In this document: one piece after another, positions 27,812 through 36,966 of the stretch
How positions within the stretch are numbered: position 1 is the first letter of the stretch
Layout of the letters: each line of letters opens with the position of its first letter
DNA from: a virus
DNA: 38,725 bases
IMG/VR virus record: IMGVR_UViG_3300025082_000023
Coordinates: 1 to 38,725 of that record
Reading direction: 5' to 3' (one strand)
Notes under the pieces: generated by a model
Told to the model about the DNA's origin: nothing
Databases searched by the model: none
What the model saw: the letters and a program-made list of their open reading frames with translations, nothing else
Made by a program: the position numbers and the translations under genes

Positions 27812-29793
27812 GGGGCCAAGAACGGTGAGAGGTTCGCGCCGGTACTGCCGCCTAAAGGCGATGACACACCGACTAATCCTTGCTGGATTGCTTTTATGAT
27901 CGCCCGATCAGCGCCTTGAAGATGGCGACCAGTGTTTAATAGAAGATCAAAGGCACGACTAGCCTCTTGGGGGGATTTTGTAAACAGAATCTTGGCAGCT
28001 TCTATAGCAATTTTTTCGTCATTCACGCTCCGAAGCCAATTTACAAACCTGCCAACACCTTTAGCCGCCGCCCACTCTGGGCCAACAGCTACGGCCTGGG
28101 TTCCAAGTTCGGCTGCTTCCTTACCAAAACCCCCACCGCGCCATGCGGCAACGTCCTCTCCGGTACGAACAGTCCGTGACCCACCCACTCCAGCCAGGTC
28201 TTCAATCTCCCGGTATCTCTTTTCTGTTTTTGCTTTTGCCAGGAAAGTGTTAAACGATTGTTCATCTGGAAAGACAGCCTTTAAAGCATTGCGAGTGCGT
28301 TCATTACCAGGCTTATTAATCCATCGACCGAGCGATCCACTTCCCACTCTGTTTTGGATTTCTTGTAGCATTCCTGATCTATACGCCTTCTTCGCGATAG
28401 CTCCCTTCAAACTGTTGTACTCAATCCGAACAGCAGTGTCTGAGGATTTACCCAACGCCTTTGCCCCTTTTATTACCGATTTCTCGGCAACCTTACCAAT
28501 CTCATGTATACGATTCGCAATTTTATAAGCTGGGTTTAACTTGCCAGCTTCTTCGTTGATTCGTCCCATAAGAGTTTCATAGACTTCTTCTTTGGGGTTC
28601 TTTTGAGTCTTAGCCCAATTCACCTTCTTCCCAAGTGCAATCTTGAGTTGCTGTAAAACGCCAGTTGGAATCTCTGCCACTTTAAGCGACTTTGATCCAT
28701 CAGCGGCTGTCTCAATTAAGTCATCCCATGCTGGCATCAGGTCTTCTTCAGTAAACCCAGAACGCTTATTACGCACGAAACTGGTTACGTTTGCGCGGCG
28801 GGCGTTGTAGATTCCCTTTGTAACCGGGTCGAGTAGAACTTCCTCAAATAACTCCGCTGGCAAAAGCACCCCTCTTGCTTTTTTGTAGTACGGGTTTTCA
28901 GCCTCCTTAACCATTTTTTGAATTTTAACCACCATATCATCAGCATTATCTGTAGCCCTGAGAATACGATGGAGGCCGCTCTCCATAAGTTCAGTCGCTT
29001 CTGTTATTGATCGGTTCTCAAGATTTTTTTCCGCTATGCGTCTAGCAGCAGATGAGCCTTGGGTAACCCCTGATACAGACCCTTCCATCCCAGGAATGTC
29101 TGCAATGGTTCCCCTTCCAGTAACCGCATCACGAAACCCCTCAGACGGGGGTATTTGAGCCTTATCTAATGCTCGCAATTTCTGTGGATCAGATAATTTC
29201 AATTCCTGTCTAAACCTACCTTGCATTCTTCCGACAGCCGCGGCCTGTTCTCGACTACCACGGTAATTAGCACCCGGCCATGATCCAAACCTTCGGCGAA
29301 GGTAAGAGGAGCCAGCGGAGCCGAGCTTTTGCGCGACTGGTCCCAATGTCCCTCCCGCAACTAAACCGATCCCCGCACCAATATCTCTTTGCGCCCACCC
29401 CCTGCGAGTTGTTAAGTCTCCCTCTGACGCTCCAGCACCATACACCGCGCCAGAAACCGCACCTATCTTCGCAGCCCTACCGAGTGTCATCGCTCCCCTT
29501 GCGTAACCCAGGCCGGGAATAAGAAGTCCAGCAACAAGTTCAGCGGTGAGAGCGGTTTTAGGGTTACGTTCCTTAAACTCAGTGAGTTTGTCCTGTTCCT
29601 CCTGGTGGAGTTCAGAAAATGTTTTATCACTGCCTAATGTCCGTAAAGCGGCAGTTGCCTCGTCAGCCCAACCAAAGGAAAGGCCCTGTGCGGCAAATCT
29701 AGCAACTCCTTTGACATCATCCCAAAATGTTGGATCTCGTGGGCCAAACTCCTCACGCAACCTTTCTAACCTTTGACGCGCTGATTCTGTCAT
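27808..29793 (-). CDS. Internal virion (ejection) protein, 661 aa
   Basis: It starts MTESARQRLERLREEFGPRD and has a Gly/Ala-rich hydrophobic region (about 85-155: LVAGLLIPGLGYARGAMTLG, AVYGAGASEG, GAGIGLVAGGTLGPVAQKL), typical of proteins ejected into the envelope to form a DNA channel. The C-terminal two thirds are helical with no catalytic motif seen. Large proteins of this composition sit between tail and lysis genes in podoviruses. Overlaps its neighbours by 4 nt on each side. Confidence 0.7.
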   Translation of the reverse strand: MTESARQRLERLREEFGPRDPTFWDDVKGVARFAAQGLSFGWADEATAALRTLGSDKTFSELHQEEQDKLTEFKERNPKTALTAELVAGLLIPGLGYARGAMTLGRAAKIGAVSGAVYGAGASEGDLTTRRGWAQRDIGAGIGLVAGGTLGPVAQKLGSAGSSYLRRRFGSWPGANYRGSREQAAAVGRMQGRFRQELKLSDPQKLRALDKAQIPPSEGFRDAVTGRGTIADIPGMEGSVSGVTQGSSAARRIAEKNLENRSITEATELMESGLHRILRATDNADDMVVKIQKMVKEAENPYYKKARGVLLPAELFEEVLLDPVTKGIYNARRANVTSFVRNKRSGFTEEDLMPAWDDLIETAADGSKSLKVAEIPTGVLQQLKIALGKKVNWAKTQKNPKEEVYETLMGRINEEAGKLNPAYKIANRIHEIGKVAEKSVIKGAKALGKSSDTAVRIEYNSLKGAIAKKAYRSGMLQEIQNRVGSGSLGRWINKPGNERTRNALKAVFPDEQSFNTFLAKAKTEKRYREIEDLAGVGGSRTVRTGEDVAAWRGGGFGKEAAELGTQAVAVGPEWAAAKGVGRFVNWLRSVNDEKIAIEAAKILFTKSPQEASRAFDLLLNTGRHLQGADRAIIKAIQQGLVGVSSPLGGSTGANLSPFLAP

Positions 29794-31571
29794 TGCTGTT
29801 GCCTCTTTAGTTCATCTAACTCCTTCAACTCCAAATACTCGATTAATGAAAGATTCTCGGCTTCGGCCTCCGCCTGTAGTTGGCGAAATTGGTCAGCAGT
29901 GAGTGTTAGGGTTGGCTCGGCAACAGAATCACCAGACAACATGGACTCAACGGATTCCAAATTGGTTTCGTAATTTTCCCCCCACTTCTCATAAAGCCTT
30001 TTACTGACAATCTGAGTAAAGTCTAATTCAGCAGCAGCTTTCGTTAGTTGGGGAACTCCTGATGTTTCATACTTACCAATTAAAAACTCCCTCGCGTCCA
30101 TAATTTCTGGGAAGTAGGAATTAATTTGGGCATTATAAAAATCACTCGCAATACTTTGCATCTCATTTCTTTGAGGCTGGGAAAGTAATTCACCCTCTTG
30201 GACTTGCTTGAAGAAAATACCGATCTTTTCTGAAAGACTAGCTGCTGATTGCTGTAGCCTGACATCACCCTCCCTCACGGTGGCATCGTCTATCATCCGC
30301 TGGTAAGAGTTAATTAAGGCAATATCCCTAATGCCCCTCCCCAACTGCTCTGCGGTTAACCCTGATCCTTTAAGTTGTTCCTTGGCATTATCTGCCTCAT
30401 CTTTTGTGATTCGCCCCCCCTTAGCGGTAACCTTGACCTTGTTGTAAGAGTCCTCAGTTTGGTGTATCGCAGCCAATGGAATATCTAAAGAACTTCTAAG
30501 GTCATCCCGTTCCTGGTTACTGATTTTGAGAGCTTCAATATTTCTTTTCATTAAGTCCGAATCAACGGTCTTTTTGGACTCACTCTTATGCCAATCACCA
30601 GTTTTTATCTTTTTAACAAACTCTGGTGAATCTATCCGACCCGTCCAGACATCATTCGTTTTGTGATTGTATAAGTCTACAAACCCCTTAACGTCAGGAA
30701 CCAATCCCATGTTAAACACTGTGGCAATGTCAGACACACTCATAAATGGGGAAAGTTTTTTTAATAAGGCGTTTTTACTTCGGAAGTCAGCATCATCGAG
30801 GTTAGATAGTGCGTACTGCCCAGCGTAAATACCGAGACTCGCCAGCGCCTTCGCCTCGTAGCGATCAGCGGCCCTGGGGTCACCACCTACGAGTGCAACG
30901 CTACCAGCAATGACCGCCTTCTTTTTGGCGATTGATTTGATTGAGTCAACCATACTGCCAGCCGCACTTTTGGCAAATCGAGGAGCAGTCGGATAGGTGG
31001 ATCTGGATGTCACCCAGGGTGATGTGCTATCCCCCCGGAACCTCTGTCCTTCCCCATGCGTCTGCTCATCCCTCGCCTGCTGGTTGAAATTCCTCTGCCG
31101 CCAGGAATCAGGGAGGTATTGGCCTAGCCAAGAGCGATTGCCGGGTACGCCCGCATTTTTCGCACCAGGGTAAACGGGTATCCCATCTACGATTGTGGGT
31201 GGTTGCTGCGGGGGTTCGTGAAGACTATCTAAAGCCCCCTGAGAGAACCCACGCTTGGGTAGTAGACGCGCATTTGCATCTGCTATTCTACCTGGCCGCA
31301 TGGTGTTGTTGTGAGCGGTTGTTGCAGCTATTCGCCTTGCATTCTCCGCATTGAGATTAATACCGGGAGTTCCTAGTATGTCGGCTTGATTTTGATGACT
31401 GCTCGCGTCAGCCGCAGCCCTACCCGGCAGATCGGCTGGTCTAGGCACAACTCCCGCTGACCGCGGGATTAAGTGCGGAACTACCGTCATCAGACTATTC
31501 CGTCTAGCTGCGATGTCGGCTTGCAGCCGCATCTTTCTCCGCTCTGCTTTTCTAAATTCTTCTGGTGTCAT
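29790..31571 (-). CDS. Internal virion protein, 593 aa
   Basis: A basic, disordered N-terminus (MTPEEFRKAERRKMRLQADI, many Arg, Pro and Asn to about residue 210) is followed by AVIAGSVALVGGDPRAADRY and a helical body rich in Lys, Gln and Glu, ending SLIEYLELKELDELKRQQQ. No enzyme motif is seen. By size and neighbours it is probably the second large ejection protein. Its frame overlaps the next gene by 4 nt. Confidence 0.65.
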   Translation of the reverse strand: MTPEEFRKAERRKMRLQADIAARRNSLMTVVPHLIPRSAGVVPRPADLPGRAAADASSHQNQADILGTPGINLNAENARRIAATTAHNNTMRPGRIADANARLLPKRGFSQGALDSLHEPPQQPPTIVDGIPVYPGAKNAGVPGNRSWLGQYLPDSWRQRNFNQQARDEQTHGEGQRFRGDSTSPWVTSRSTYPTAPRFAKSAAGSMVDSIKSIAKKKAVIAGSVALVGGDPRAADRYEAKALASLGIYAGQYALSNLDDADFRSKNALLKKLSPFMSVSDIATVFNMGLVPDVKGFVDLYNHKTNDVWTGRIDSPEFVKKIKTGDWHKSESKKTVDSDLMKRNIEALKISNQERDDLRSSLDIPLAAIHQTEDSYNKVKVTAKGGRITKDEADNAKEQLKGSGLTAEQLGRGIRDIALINSYQRMIDDATVREGDVRLQQSAASLSEKIGIFFKQVQEGELLSQPQRNEMQSIASDFYNAQINSYFPEIMDAREFLIGKYETSGVPQLTKAAAELDFTQIVSKRLYEKWGENYETNLESVESMLSGDSVAEPTLTLTADQFRQLQAEAEAENLSLIEYLELKELDELKRQQQ

Positions 31572-31927
31572 TAGAATAAGCTCCCTGGTCGTCTTCGGAA
31601 CCCCTCGATTGGGTGTCCCAACACATCCCCGTATCCCGAGGGTGCTGCCGGTTTAACCCAAGGGGATTGTGGGGTGCTTGGTGTTCCCTGGATTGTGCGA
31701 GAACCAAAGGACCGCGCCTGTGGCGCTTGTGGGTTCATCGCTGATTGATACCCGGCGGCGAGATCATTGTTTGCCCACGCCTCGCCCAGTGCGTCACGAA
31801 AATCCTCATCAAACCAAGCGAATGGGTCCCGGGCCGCAGCGAGACTAGCCCGCTGACTTGCGAAGGGGTTGATACTTATGGGTCGCTTGATAAACGAGGC
31901 TGCGGGGTAAAGAGATTGGCCGAACAT
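31571..31927 (-). CDS. Hypothetical virion-region protein (118 aa)
   Basis: MFGQSLYPAASFIKRPISIN, then ARDPFAWFDEDFRDALGEAW, and a Pro/Ser-rich low-complexity C-terminus (TPSTPQSPWVKPAAPSGYGD). It overlaps both neighbours by a single base at each end. Likely a minor internal or tail protein; no family recognised. Confidence 0.55.
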   Translation of the reverse strand: MFGQSLYPAASFIKRPISINPFASQRASLAAARDPFAWFDEDFRDALGEAWANNDLAAGYQSAMNPQAPQARSFGSRTIQGTPSTPQSPWVKPAAPSGYGDVLGHPIEGFRRRPGSLF

Positions 31928-32895
31928 TACAGCACTCCGTAATTAACGTGTTTAATACCTTCAATCTCCATCACGGCATCAGGTCTGGTGATCTCAATCT
32001 CTTGCGCCATCACGCCACGGCTTCGGTTAGTGCGGCCCTTGAAGTTGTAGGTGTAGACATTGTGACCATGCCAGGTTCCATCAAACTCGATATTTTCTTT
32101 GATGCGAATGTCAGACAACGCCATGATCGGGGCCGCAATGCTGGCGATCTGTCCAAGCGTCTGTAGACCAGATGGCCCTGGCGTTGTCTGGGTGGTCGTG
32201 CCACCGTAGGAGCCTTGGATCATTCGCATATAGTTCTCAAGCGCTTGCTGTGGAGCGGTACTCTGATACTGATGGCGAGCCATGTCACGGTTGATTGTCT
32301 CCTGTGTCATTGCCCTTCTTGCATCGCCAATTTCACCCATAGCAGCGTAATTCCCCAGTGGTGCTGACATGATGGATGGGTACAGTTGGGCGTAGTTCTG
32401 TGCGCGACCTTGAGCAGCCTGTTGTGCGCCGAACGTCATCTCCGCAGCCTTGTTCAACATCTGCTGGTTTGCGGATGCGATAGCGTTGGCTTGAACGATG
32501 TCGCCGCGTGAACCACCACCCGGTTGGTATTCCACCATTGATTGTCGAATTCCGGGAAGAACCTTGCCCTGCAACTGCGACGTCATCTGCCTGCCAAGTG
32601 CATCCATCATTGGATTGAATGAGGCTGTGTCGATCTGGCCTGATAACCCTTTTAACAGGCGATTCTCCGCGTGTGCCTGTTGTGCTGCCGCTCGCGGCCC
32701 CATCGTATACCGAAGTGCAGATGTGTGAGCCGCTGTTTGCGCTGGGTCGAACCCGGCAAGAGTTTCCTTGCCGTAATAGGCGGGAGCGCCTTTGTTATAC
32801 AGTCCTTTAGCCTGTTCAAACCCCGCTGTTAAATACGGGATTTGCTCTTCCCACGGCTCTTGTTTGGCTGTGCTTACTTGTGTTCCACCACCCAT
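31927..32895 (-). CDS. Virion protein with C-terminal S74-type chaperone domain
   Basis: The 322-residue protein is helical and Gln/Ala-rich (FEQAKGLYNKGAPAYYGKET, GPRAAAQQAHAENRLLKGL) up to about residue 255. It then ends in a short intramolecular chaperone domain: ALSDIRIKENIEFDGTWHGH, VYTYNFKGRTNRSRGVMAQE and KHVNYGVL. In fibres this domain cleaves itself at the SD pair. Here it is attached to an internal-type protein and is shorter than in the fibre. GAGAGGAG precedes the ATG. Confidence 0.7.
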   Translation of the reverse strand: MGGGTQVSTAKQEPWEEQIPYLTAGFEQAKGLYNKGAPAYYGKETLAGFDPAQTAAHTSALRYTMGPRAAAQQAHAENRLLKGLSGQIDTASFNPMMDALGRQMTSQLQGKVLPGIRQSMVEYQPGGGSRGDIVQANAIASANQQMLNKAAEMTFGAQQAAQGRAQNYAQLYPSIMSAPLGNYAAMGEIGDARRAMTQETINRDMARHQYQSTAPQQALENYMRMIQGSYGGTTTQTTPGPSGLQTLGQIASIAAPIMALSDIRIKENIEFDGTWHGHNVYTYNFKGRTNRSRGVMAQEIEITRPDAVMEIEGIKHVNYGVL

Positions 32896-32945
32896 ATTAT
32901 ATTTCTCCTCTCACTGTTGTCCTCATAGACCACCCCACGCTTCTA

Positions 32946-33983
32946 TTAGCCGCCGCTCCCTTCTTGTGACCCCGGACCCGACCAATAAGGCCCACTACCT
33001 TGGGGAGAATGGTCGAGAAACCCGGCCCCATCGTAGGCGACCCTTGCCGCTTGCTCATTAGCCGCCACTGCCGCCGCTACAGCGTTGTCTATGTTCCTTT
33101 GTGCGGCATCTCGTTCAGGTTCGCTTAGGGTAAATGGTGTGGCGTTCAATGTACTTAAAATGTCAAGGCTATTCTGAAGTGCGGGGGTTTCCTGTACCAG
33201 ATTTTGGATAAAATAATCTCGCACCAAACCTTGCGCCTTATCTTGAATATAATCCTGTGGAGTGAAAACAGATGCGCCAGTTGCTACATCGAGCAGACCT
33301 CCGAGTGTGCCAGCCTTGTCTGCCCCAACATTACCGAGATACGAATCCAAGTACGGATTCATAGTTGGTAGTGAAGTTGTTGGATCATACGGGTTAGTGT
33401 TAGCAGCAGTGTCAGTATTGATAGTGTTAGTGCCGTCATCGCCGCCAGTGTCGGGGGCGGTATATCCTCGCTCGTTGTTAGGCCCTCTTTGCCTATACCC
33501 GGAAATATTTGGCGGCTGGTAGTCGAAGATGTTAACCCAAGGTTGGTAGTCTGCATGAGAAAACATCCCCCCTGTAGGCATAATCCCTGACCAATTCAAA
33601 AGACCGGGGGCTGTGTAATTTTGCACCAGTTGGGGAAAGTATGGGTTGGAACCATCACCGTAGGAATTGTTCCCTTGGAGATCAACCCGAGGATCAACAA
33701 CCCGAGGATCAACAAATGGCTTGTTGGAGTAGATTGATTCGCCGGGGGCTGCTGCTGCTGGGTTTTCTTGCAGAGCAGCATTCTCGAACCCGGCCAGCCG
33801 CGCCCGTCTGTTTGCGTCAATCTCCTGATCCACGGCACTGGTAAATCCAGCGGCAATGGATCGCCTATTTGCATCCATCTCTTGTTCAGCAGCATTCGCA
33901 AATCCAGCCGCCATAGCGCGTTTATTCGCGTCAACCTCTCTGGCGACACCTATTGCTTCAATTTCAGCGGCAGTTAGTTGCAT
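32946..33983 (-). CDS. Virion-region protein with N-terminal repeats (345 aa)
   Basis: Residues about 13-75 contain three copies of a 20-residue unit, REVDANKRAMAAGFANAAEQ, QEMDANRRSIAAGFTSAVDQ and QEIDANRRARLAGFENAALQ, predicted helical and amphipathic. A Pro/Asn/Tyr-rich middle (NYTAPGLLNWSGIMPTGGM) and a disordered end follow. No family recognised. Position among ejection protein genes suggests an internal virion or scaffold-like role. Confidence 0.6.
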   Translation of the reverse strand: MQLTAAEIEAIGVAREVDANKRAMAAGFANAAEQEMDANRRSIAAGFTSAVDQEIDANRRARLAGFENAALQENPAAAAPGESIYSNKPFVDPRVVDPRVDLQGNNSYGDGSNPYFPQLVQNYTAPGLLNWSGIMPTGGMFSHADYQPWVNIFDYQPPNISGYRQRGPNNERGYTAPDTGGDDGTNTINTDTAANTNPYDPTTSLPTMNPYLDSYLGNVGADKAGTLGGLLDVATGASVFTPQDYIQDKAQGLVRDYFIQNLVQETPALQNSLDILSTLNATPFTLSEPERDAAQRNIDNAVAAAVAANEQAARVAYDGAGFLDHSPQGSGPYWSGPGSQEGSGG

Positions 33984-34423
33984 ATCCTATATTCCTGTTG
34001 TTGTGTCTTGTGTTTTAAGTCTTTCGTGAAGACTATGTAGTTGGACTTCCAATCGGTGAGTATCTTTTTCCATCCTTTCCTGCCCCAGGCCTCCAGAGAG
34101 TTACAACCAAGGTTAAGAGCGAACTCCTCAACTCTAGGGAGAAATGAAAACCATCTATCCATGCCGCTGCCGCCGATTGCGATAATGCGGAGAACCTTCT
34201 TTTGCGGGTACGGAATAACCTGCGTCACCATCGCGGCGATCACTTGTCTTTGCTCAACTGCTACCCAGAGCTGCATCTGGGCTGACTTCAAAAGAGGATA
34301 ATAATCCTCTGTCGCTAACTCGCCTTCAGAATGAGGCTGCGCTTTTTCCAGTAAGTCAGAAACGTGGGGCCAGAGTCCGGTAATTTCGTCCGGGGATATA
34401 AGGGAAACTAGAGTTGATTCCAA
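33974..34423 (-). CDS. GNAT-like acetyltransferase-fold protein
   Basis: The 149-residue product has LWVAVEQRQVIAAMVTQVIP, KKVLRIIAIGGSGMDRWFSF and EEFALNLGCNSLEAWGRKGW, the strand and helix order of the GNAT fold seen in T7-like internal virion proteins annotated as acetyltransferases. The acetyl-CoA loop (R/Q-x-x-G-x-G/A) is not clear, so it may be structural only. It overlaps the genes on both sides. Confidence 0.6.
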   Translation of the reverse strand: MESTLVSLISPDEITGLWPHVSDLLEKAQPHSEGELATEDYYPLLKSAQMQLWVAVEQRQVIAAMVTQVIPYPQKKVLRIIAIGGSGMDRWFSFLPRVEEFALNLGCNSLEAWGRKGWKKILTDWKSNYIVFTKDLKHKTQQQEYRICN

Positions 34424-34686
34424 CTCGACCCGTCAAAATAATAAATCCCCGCTCCGCTGCCTGGATCCCATGAGGTCCCATCTGCGTATTCGATCTGGCC
34501 TTTTCTTGGTTTGTCAGGAACCGCAAAGCTCTCCTCCAACCGGAGTTTGGAAAGGTTGAAAACAACCTCACCCAATCGGTTTAACTCGTTGGTGAGGTAA
34601 ACCGGAATGTCTTGCGGGTTTACAGGGGGTGGACCGGGTTGATACCGAGTCACTGATTTCCATTTTTTAGAATCAGCTATAGCCAC
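34408..34686 (-). CDS. Small conserved tail-region protein (92 aa)
   Basis: MAIADSKKWKSVTRYQPGPP, VYLTNELNRLGEVVFNLSKL, then YADGTSWDPGSGAGIYYFDG and SSWNQL. The closing pattern Y-x-D-G-x-x-W, repeated as YFDGSSW, is common in small phage tail or fibre attachment proteins. It overlaps both neighbours (14-16 nt). Function inferred from position. Confidence 0.6.
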   Translation of the reverse strand: MAIADSKKWKSVTRYQPGPPPVNPQDIPVYLTNELNRLGEVVFNLSKLRLEESFAVPDKPRKGQIEYADGTSWDPGSGAGIYYFDGSSWNQL

Positions 34687-36487
34687 GGCTACCCCTGCGA
34701 CCAGCGTTCTCTAATTCAAACGTCAGACCTGAAAGTTTCCAATGGGTGTCGGCAGTGCTTTCGATTTTCACACCGTACAATTTTCCCGTTGCACGACACG
34801 AAACTTTAGACATGGTATCGGGGTTAAAGGTAAATGGTCCTTTCCAGCTCACAGCCTCCTCTGTGGACATCTGAGTACCAACATACAGATCAACCGTGTC
34901 GGCATTCAGCACTTCTATCTTCGGCCAAATTGCCGTGATGCGTTTAACCGTGGATTGGTCGGGGTTTCCTTCTGCTGTCATTGACATACCTGTTCTTTCG
35001 ATGAAAGCGGTCATGTCTGTCGTGTCTTCCTTATTGCCGCTACCGTCACGGAATAGTTTTGTCGAAATCGGGGAAGCAAATACTAAAACGTCTTCGAACT
35101 TGTCAAATGACATCGCCCAGCGCCCAGCAGCAGAATCCCAGCCACCAGATGCCGCTGCCCATGTGCCAAAGGAAAGAGGATCATCCACAACGCCCGGTGT
35201 AATGTGCGCTAATTCTGGGAGGTCACGAATCGTAAATGCTTTGGTGATGTAGTTGAACACCACCGCCTTATCAATCTGGTTGTTTGCTGAATCCGCGCTG
35301 ACAAAACAGGCCAGAACTTCACTGCGACCGTAATCTGTCACAACGAACGAGCGGTCGGCATATTCCCCGTCAATGACGTTGTACATCCAATCCTTCAATT
35401 CAGATGGCAAGATCGGCGCGACAGTCTGACCGTTGTTGATATAAAGATCATCCACCCCGAGGATAAAATGCCCGCCAGGGAATTCCGAAACGCAATTCTT
35501 CGCCATTATCCCGATAGGTGCGACCCTGCGGAAAGAGAAGATAAAGGGCGTACCGACATACGCCATCTGGTGAACAGCACCGGAGGTGTATATCTGAAAG
35601 GTATCTCCGAGCTGTAATCCATCCCGTATGATCTCCGCGCCGGATTGCAAAGGGTACTCGCCTGAGTCGTTTGTACTGGAGGTTTCATCAAAGGATGAAG
35701 GAACTGTTTGTGTCGCCGCTTCTGTAGACCACTTCACCAGCGTGGGATAATTTACAGAAGACTTGGTGACATTCAACGCAACAAGGAATGATTTGAACGA
35801 CTTTATCACCGCGCATTCTGTAGAGGCAGGCCAATTTGTCAGGTCTGCCATGAGAGTGCCGGTGTTAGGCAAACCAGAAGTCAGCGCCCAAAATTGCGGG
35901 TCATCGTTCGGATTCGCCAGGATCAGAATCCCGCCAAGTACGGTGGAGGACCAACCCCCCGCTGCGGTAGTGGAGTAATCGCTACCTGACCGTGTGATGT
36001 CGTGCCATTTTTTTACCCTAGTTACAACAGCATCATCAGAATGTGCCGCTGCACTGGTGCTGTTTGCTCCGCGTGAACAGGTGGTAAATGTCGTGGCGGT
36101 TTTGCCGGTGTAAGTTATCTGTTCGGACCCGATTGTGATCGTGCCGTTAGATTCGAATCCAGTGGTTGAGTCCACCGTGATTGTGGTAGCTGCATCTGTC
36201 AGGGAGCCGTTGAGTTGGTCGGTTTTGGTGGTGGCATCGTAGACGTATATTTTTTCAAGACCGCCAACAATGAAATATTTGCTATTCCCAGCCTCCAGGT
36301 AAGTGATGTAGTACGGGGCAACCGGGCAGGTCGCCATGACTTCAGAATAACCGGGGATCTTCTCTATGGAGCCATGCCAAGCTCGCACATTATTTCCATC
36401 CGACCAGGCATTTTGCGGTAACAGTGCTGGGGGGATGTCTTTCCAAATGCCATGCTCCCCAACATTTTCCATTGCGACTAATGCCAT
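34673..36487 (-). CDS. Large tail tube/hub-type protein (604 aa)
   Basis: The beta-rich protein starts GEHGIWKDIPPALLPQNAWS with NVRAWHGSIEKIPGYSEV, found in tail proteins of P22/BcepC6B-like phages. Residues about 95-155 hold an inserted domain, SLTDAATTITVDSTTGFESN, TITIGSEQITYTGKTATTF, CSRGANSTSAAAHSDDAVV. Later GDTFQIYTSGAVHQMAYVG and GGHFILGVDDLYINNGQTV suggest a propeller-like body. It is probably the main tail tip or nozzle component. It precedes the small tail genes transcribed after the fibre. Confidence 0.7.
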   Translation of the reverse strand: MALVAMENVGEHGIWKDIPPALLPQNAWSDGNNVRAWHGSIEKIPGYSEVMATCPVAPYYITYLEAGNSKYFIVGGLEKIYVYDATTKTDQLNGSLTDAATTITVDSTTGFESNGTITIGSEQITYTGKTATTFTTCSRGANSTSAAAHSDDAVVTRVKKWHDITRSGSDYSTTAAGGWSSTVLGGILILANPNDDPQFWALTSGLPNTGTLMADLTNWPASTECAVIKSFKSFLVALNVTKSSVNYPTLVKWSTEAATQTVPSSFDETSSTNDSGEYPLQSGAEIIRDGLQLGDTFQIYTSGAVHQMAYVGTPFIFSFRRVAPIGIMAKNCVSEFPGGHFILGVDDLYINNGQTVAPILPSELKDWMYNVIDGEYADRSFVVTDYGRSEVLACFVSADSANNQIDKAVVFNYITKAFTIRDLPELAHITPGVVDDPLSFGTWAAASGGWDSAAGRWAMSFDKFEDVLVFASPISTKLFRDGSGNKEDTTDMTAFIERTGMSMTAEGNPDQSTVKRITAIWPKIEVLNADTVDLYVGTQMSTEEAVSWKGPFTFNPDTMSKVSCRATGKLYGVKIESTADTHWKLSGLTFELENAGRRGSRGYS

Positions 36488-36496
36488 TAAACGTAC

Positions 36497-36730
36497 CTAA
36501 AGAACAAGTGCCATTTCCTCTGGCAACGACTCTTTTAGTTGAGCCATGAATACTGATTTAGCTGCATTTAGCTGAACCAGCTTCATCTGCAAAGAATTCA
36601 TTTCACCCTCTAACTGGGCTATATGACTGATGGCCACTTTAGCCTCATCTACTAATGAATCAAACTCATACTCTGATCCATCAATACTTACTACATTTTT
36701 GGGTTCTTCCTGTTTCTTTGCTTTAGGCAT
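36497..36730 (-). CDS. Small coiled-coil protein (77 aa)
   Basis: MPKAKKQEEPKNVVSIDGSE, YEFDSLVDEAKVAISHIAQL, EGEMNSLQMKLVQLNAAKSV: a basic start, a short strand, then a coiled coil. The ATG at 36730 overlaps the upstream TAA; 36739 is an alternative start with GGGGA nearby. Located between fibre and tail genes, it may be a fibre or tail assembly chaperone. Confidence 0.6.
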   Translation of the reverse strand: MPKAKKQEEPKNVVSIDGSEYEFDSLVDEAKVAISHIAQLEGEMNSLQMKLVQLNAAKSVFMAQLKESLPEEMALVL

Positions 36731-36962
36731 TGTAGGCATTCCCCGCGACAATGGCTGAATCAACGTCAGTCATGTCTTCATCGGTCCAGTAGTCTCTCGT
36801 CAACATCAATTCAAGATGCTCTACGTTCCTACTTACACAAGCATTTTTCTCATCTGCGCTTTGATCAACGTATTCCGTTCCAGCGATAATTGCATCAATA
36901 AGGTCAACACTGTGACCCATAGCCATATAATGTTGCGCTATCTGCGCGGCTGTTTCCGTCAT
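36723..36962 (-). CDS. Small acidic protein after the fibre (79 aa)
   Basis: MTETAAQIAQHYMAMGHSVD, LIDAIIAGTEYVDQSADEKN and LMLTRDYWTDEDMTDVDSAI. It is acidic and helical. It begins 4 nt after the fibre stop. Similar small genes follow fibres in many environmental phages and may help fibre folding; unproven. Confidence 0.6.
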   Translation of the reverse strand: MTETAAQIAQHYMAMGHSVDLIDAIIAGTEYVDQSADEKNACVSRNVEHLELMLTRDYWTDEDMTDVDSAIVAGNAYNA

Positions 36963-36966
36963 TTTA

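Noticed and set aside
27932-28528. A 198-codon + strand frame opposite the 661-residue virion protein
   Set aside because: It is antisense to a well-supported long gene and has no ribosome site or recognisable motif.
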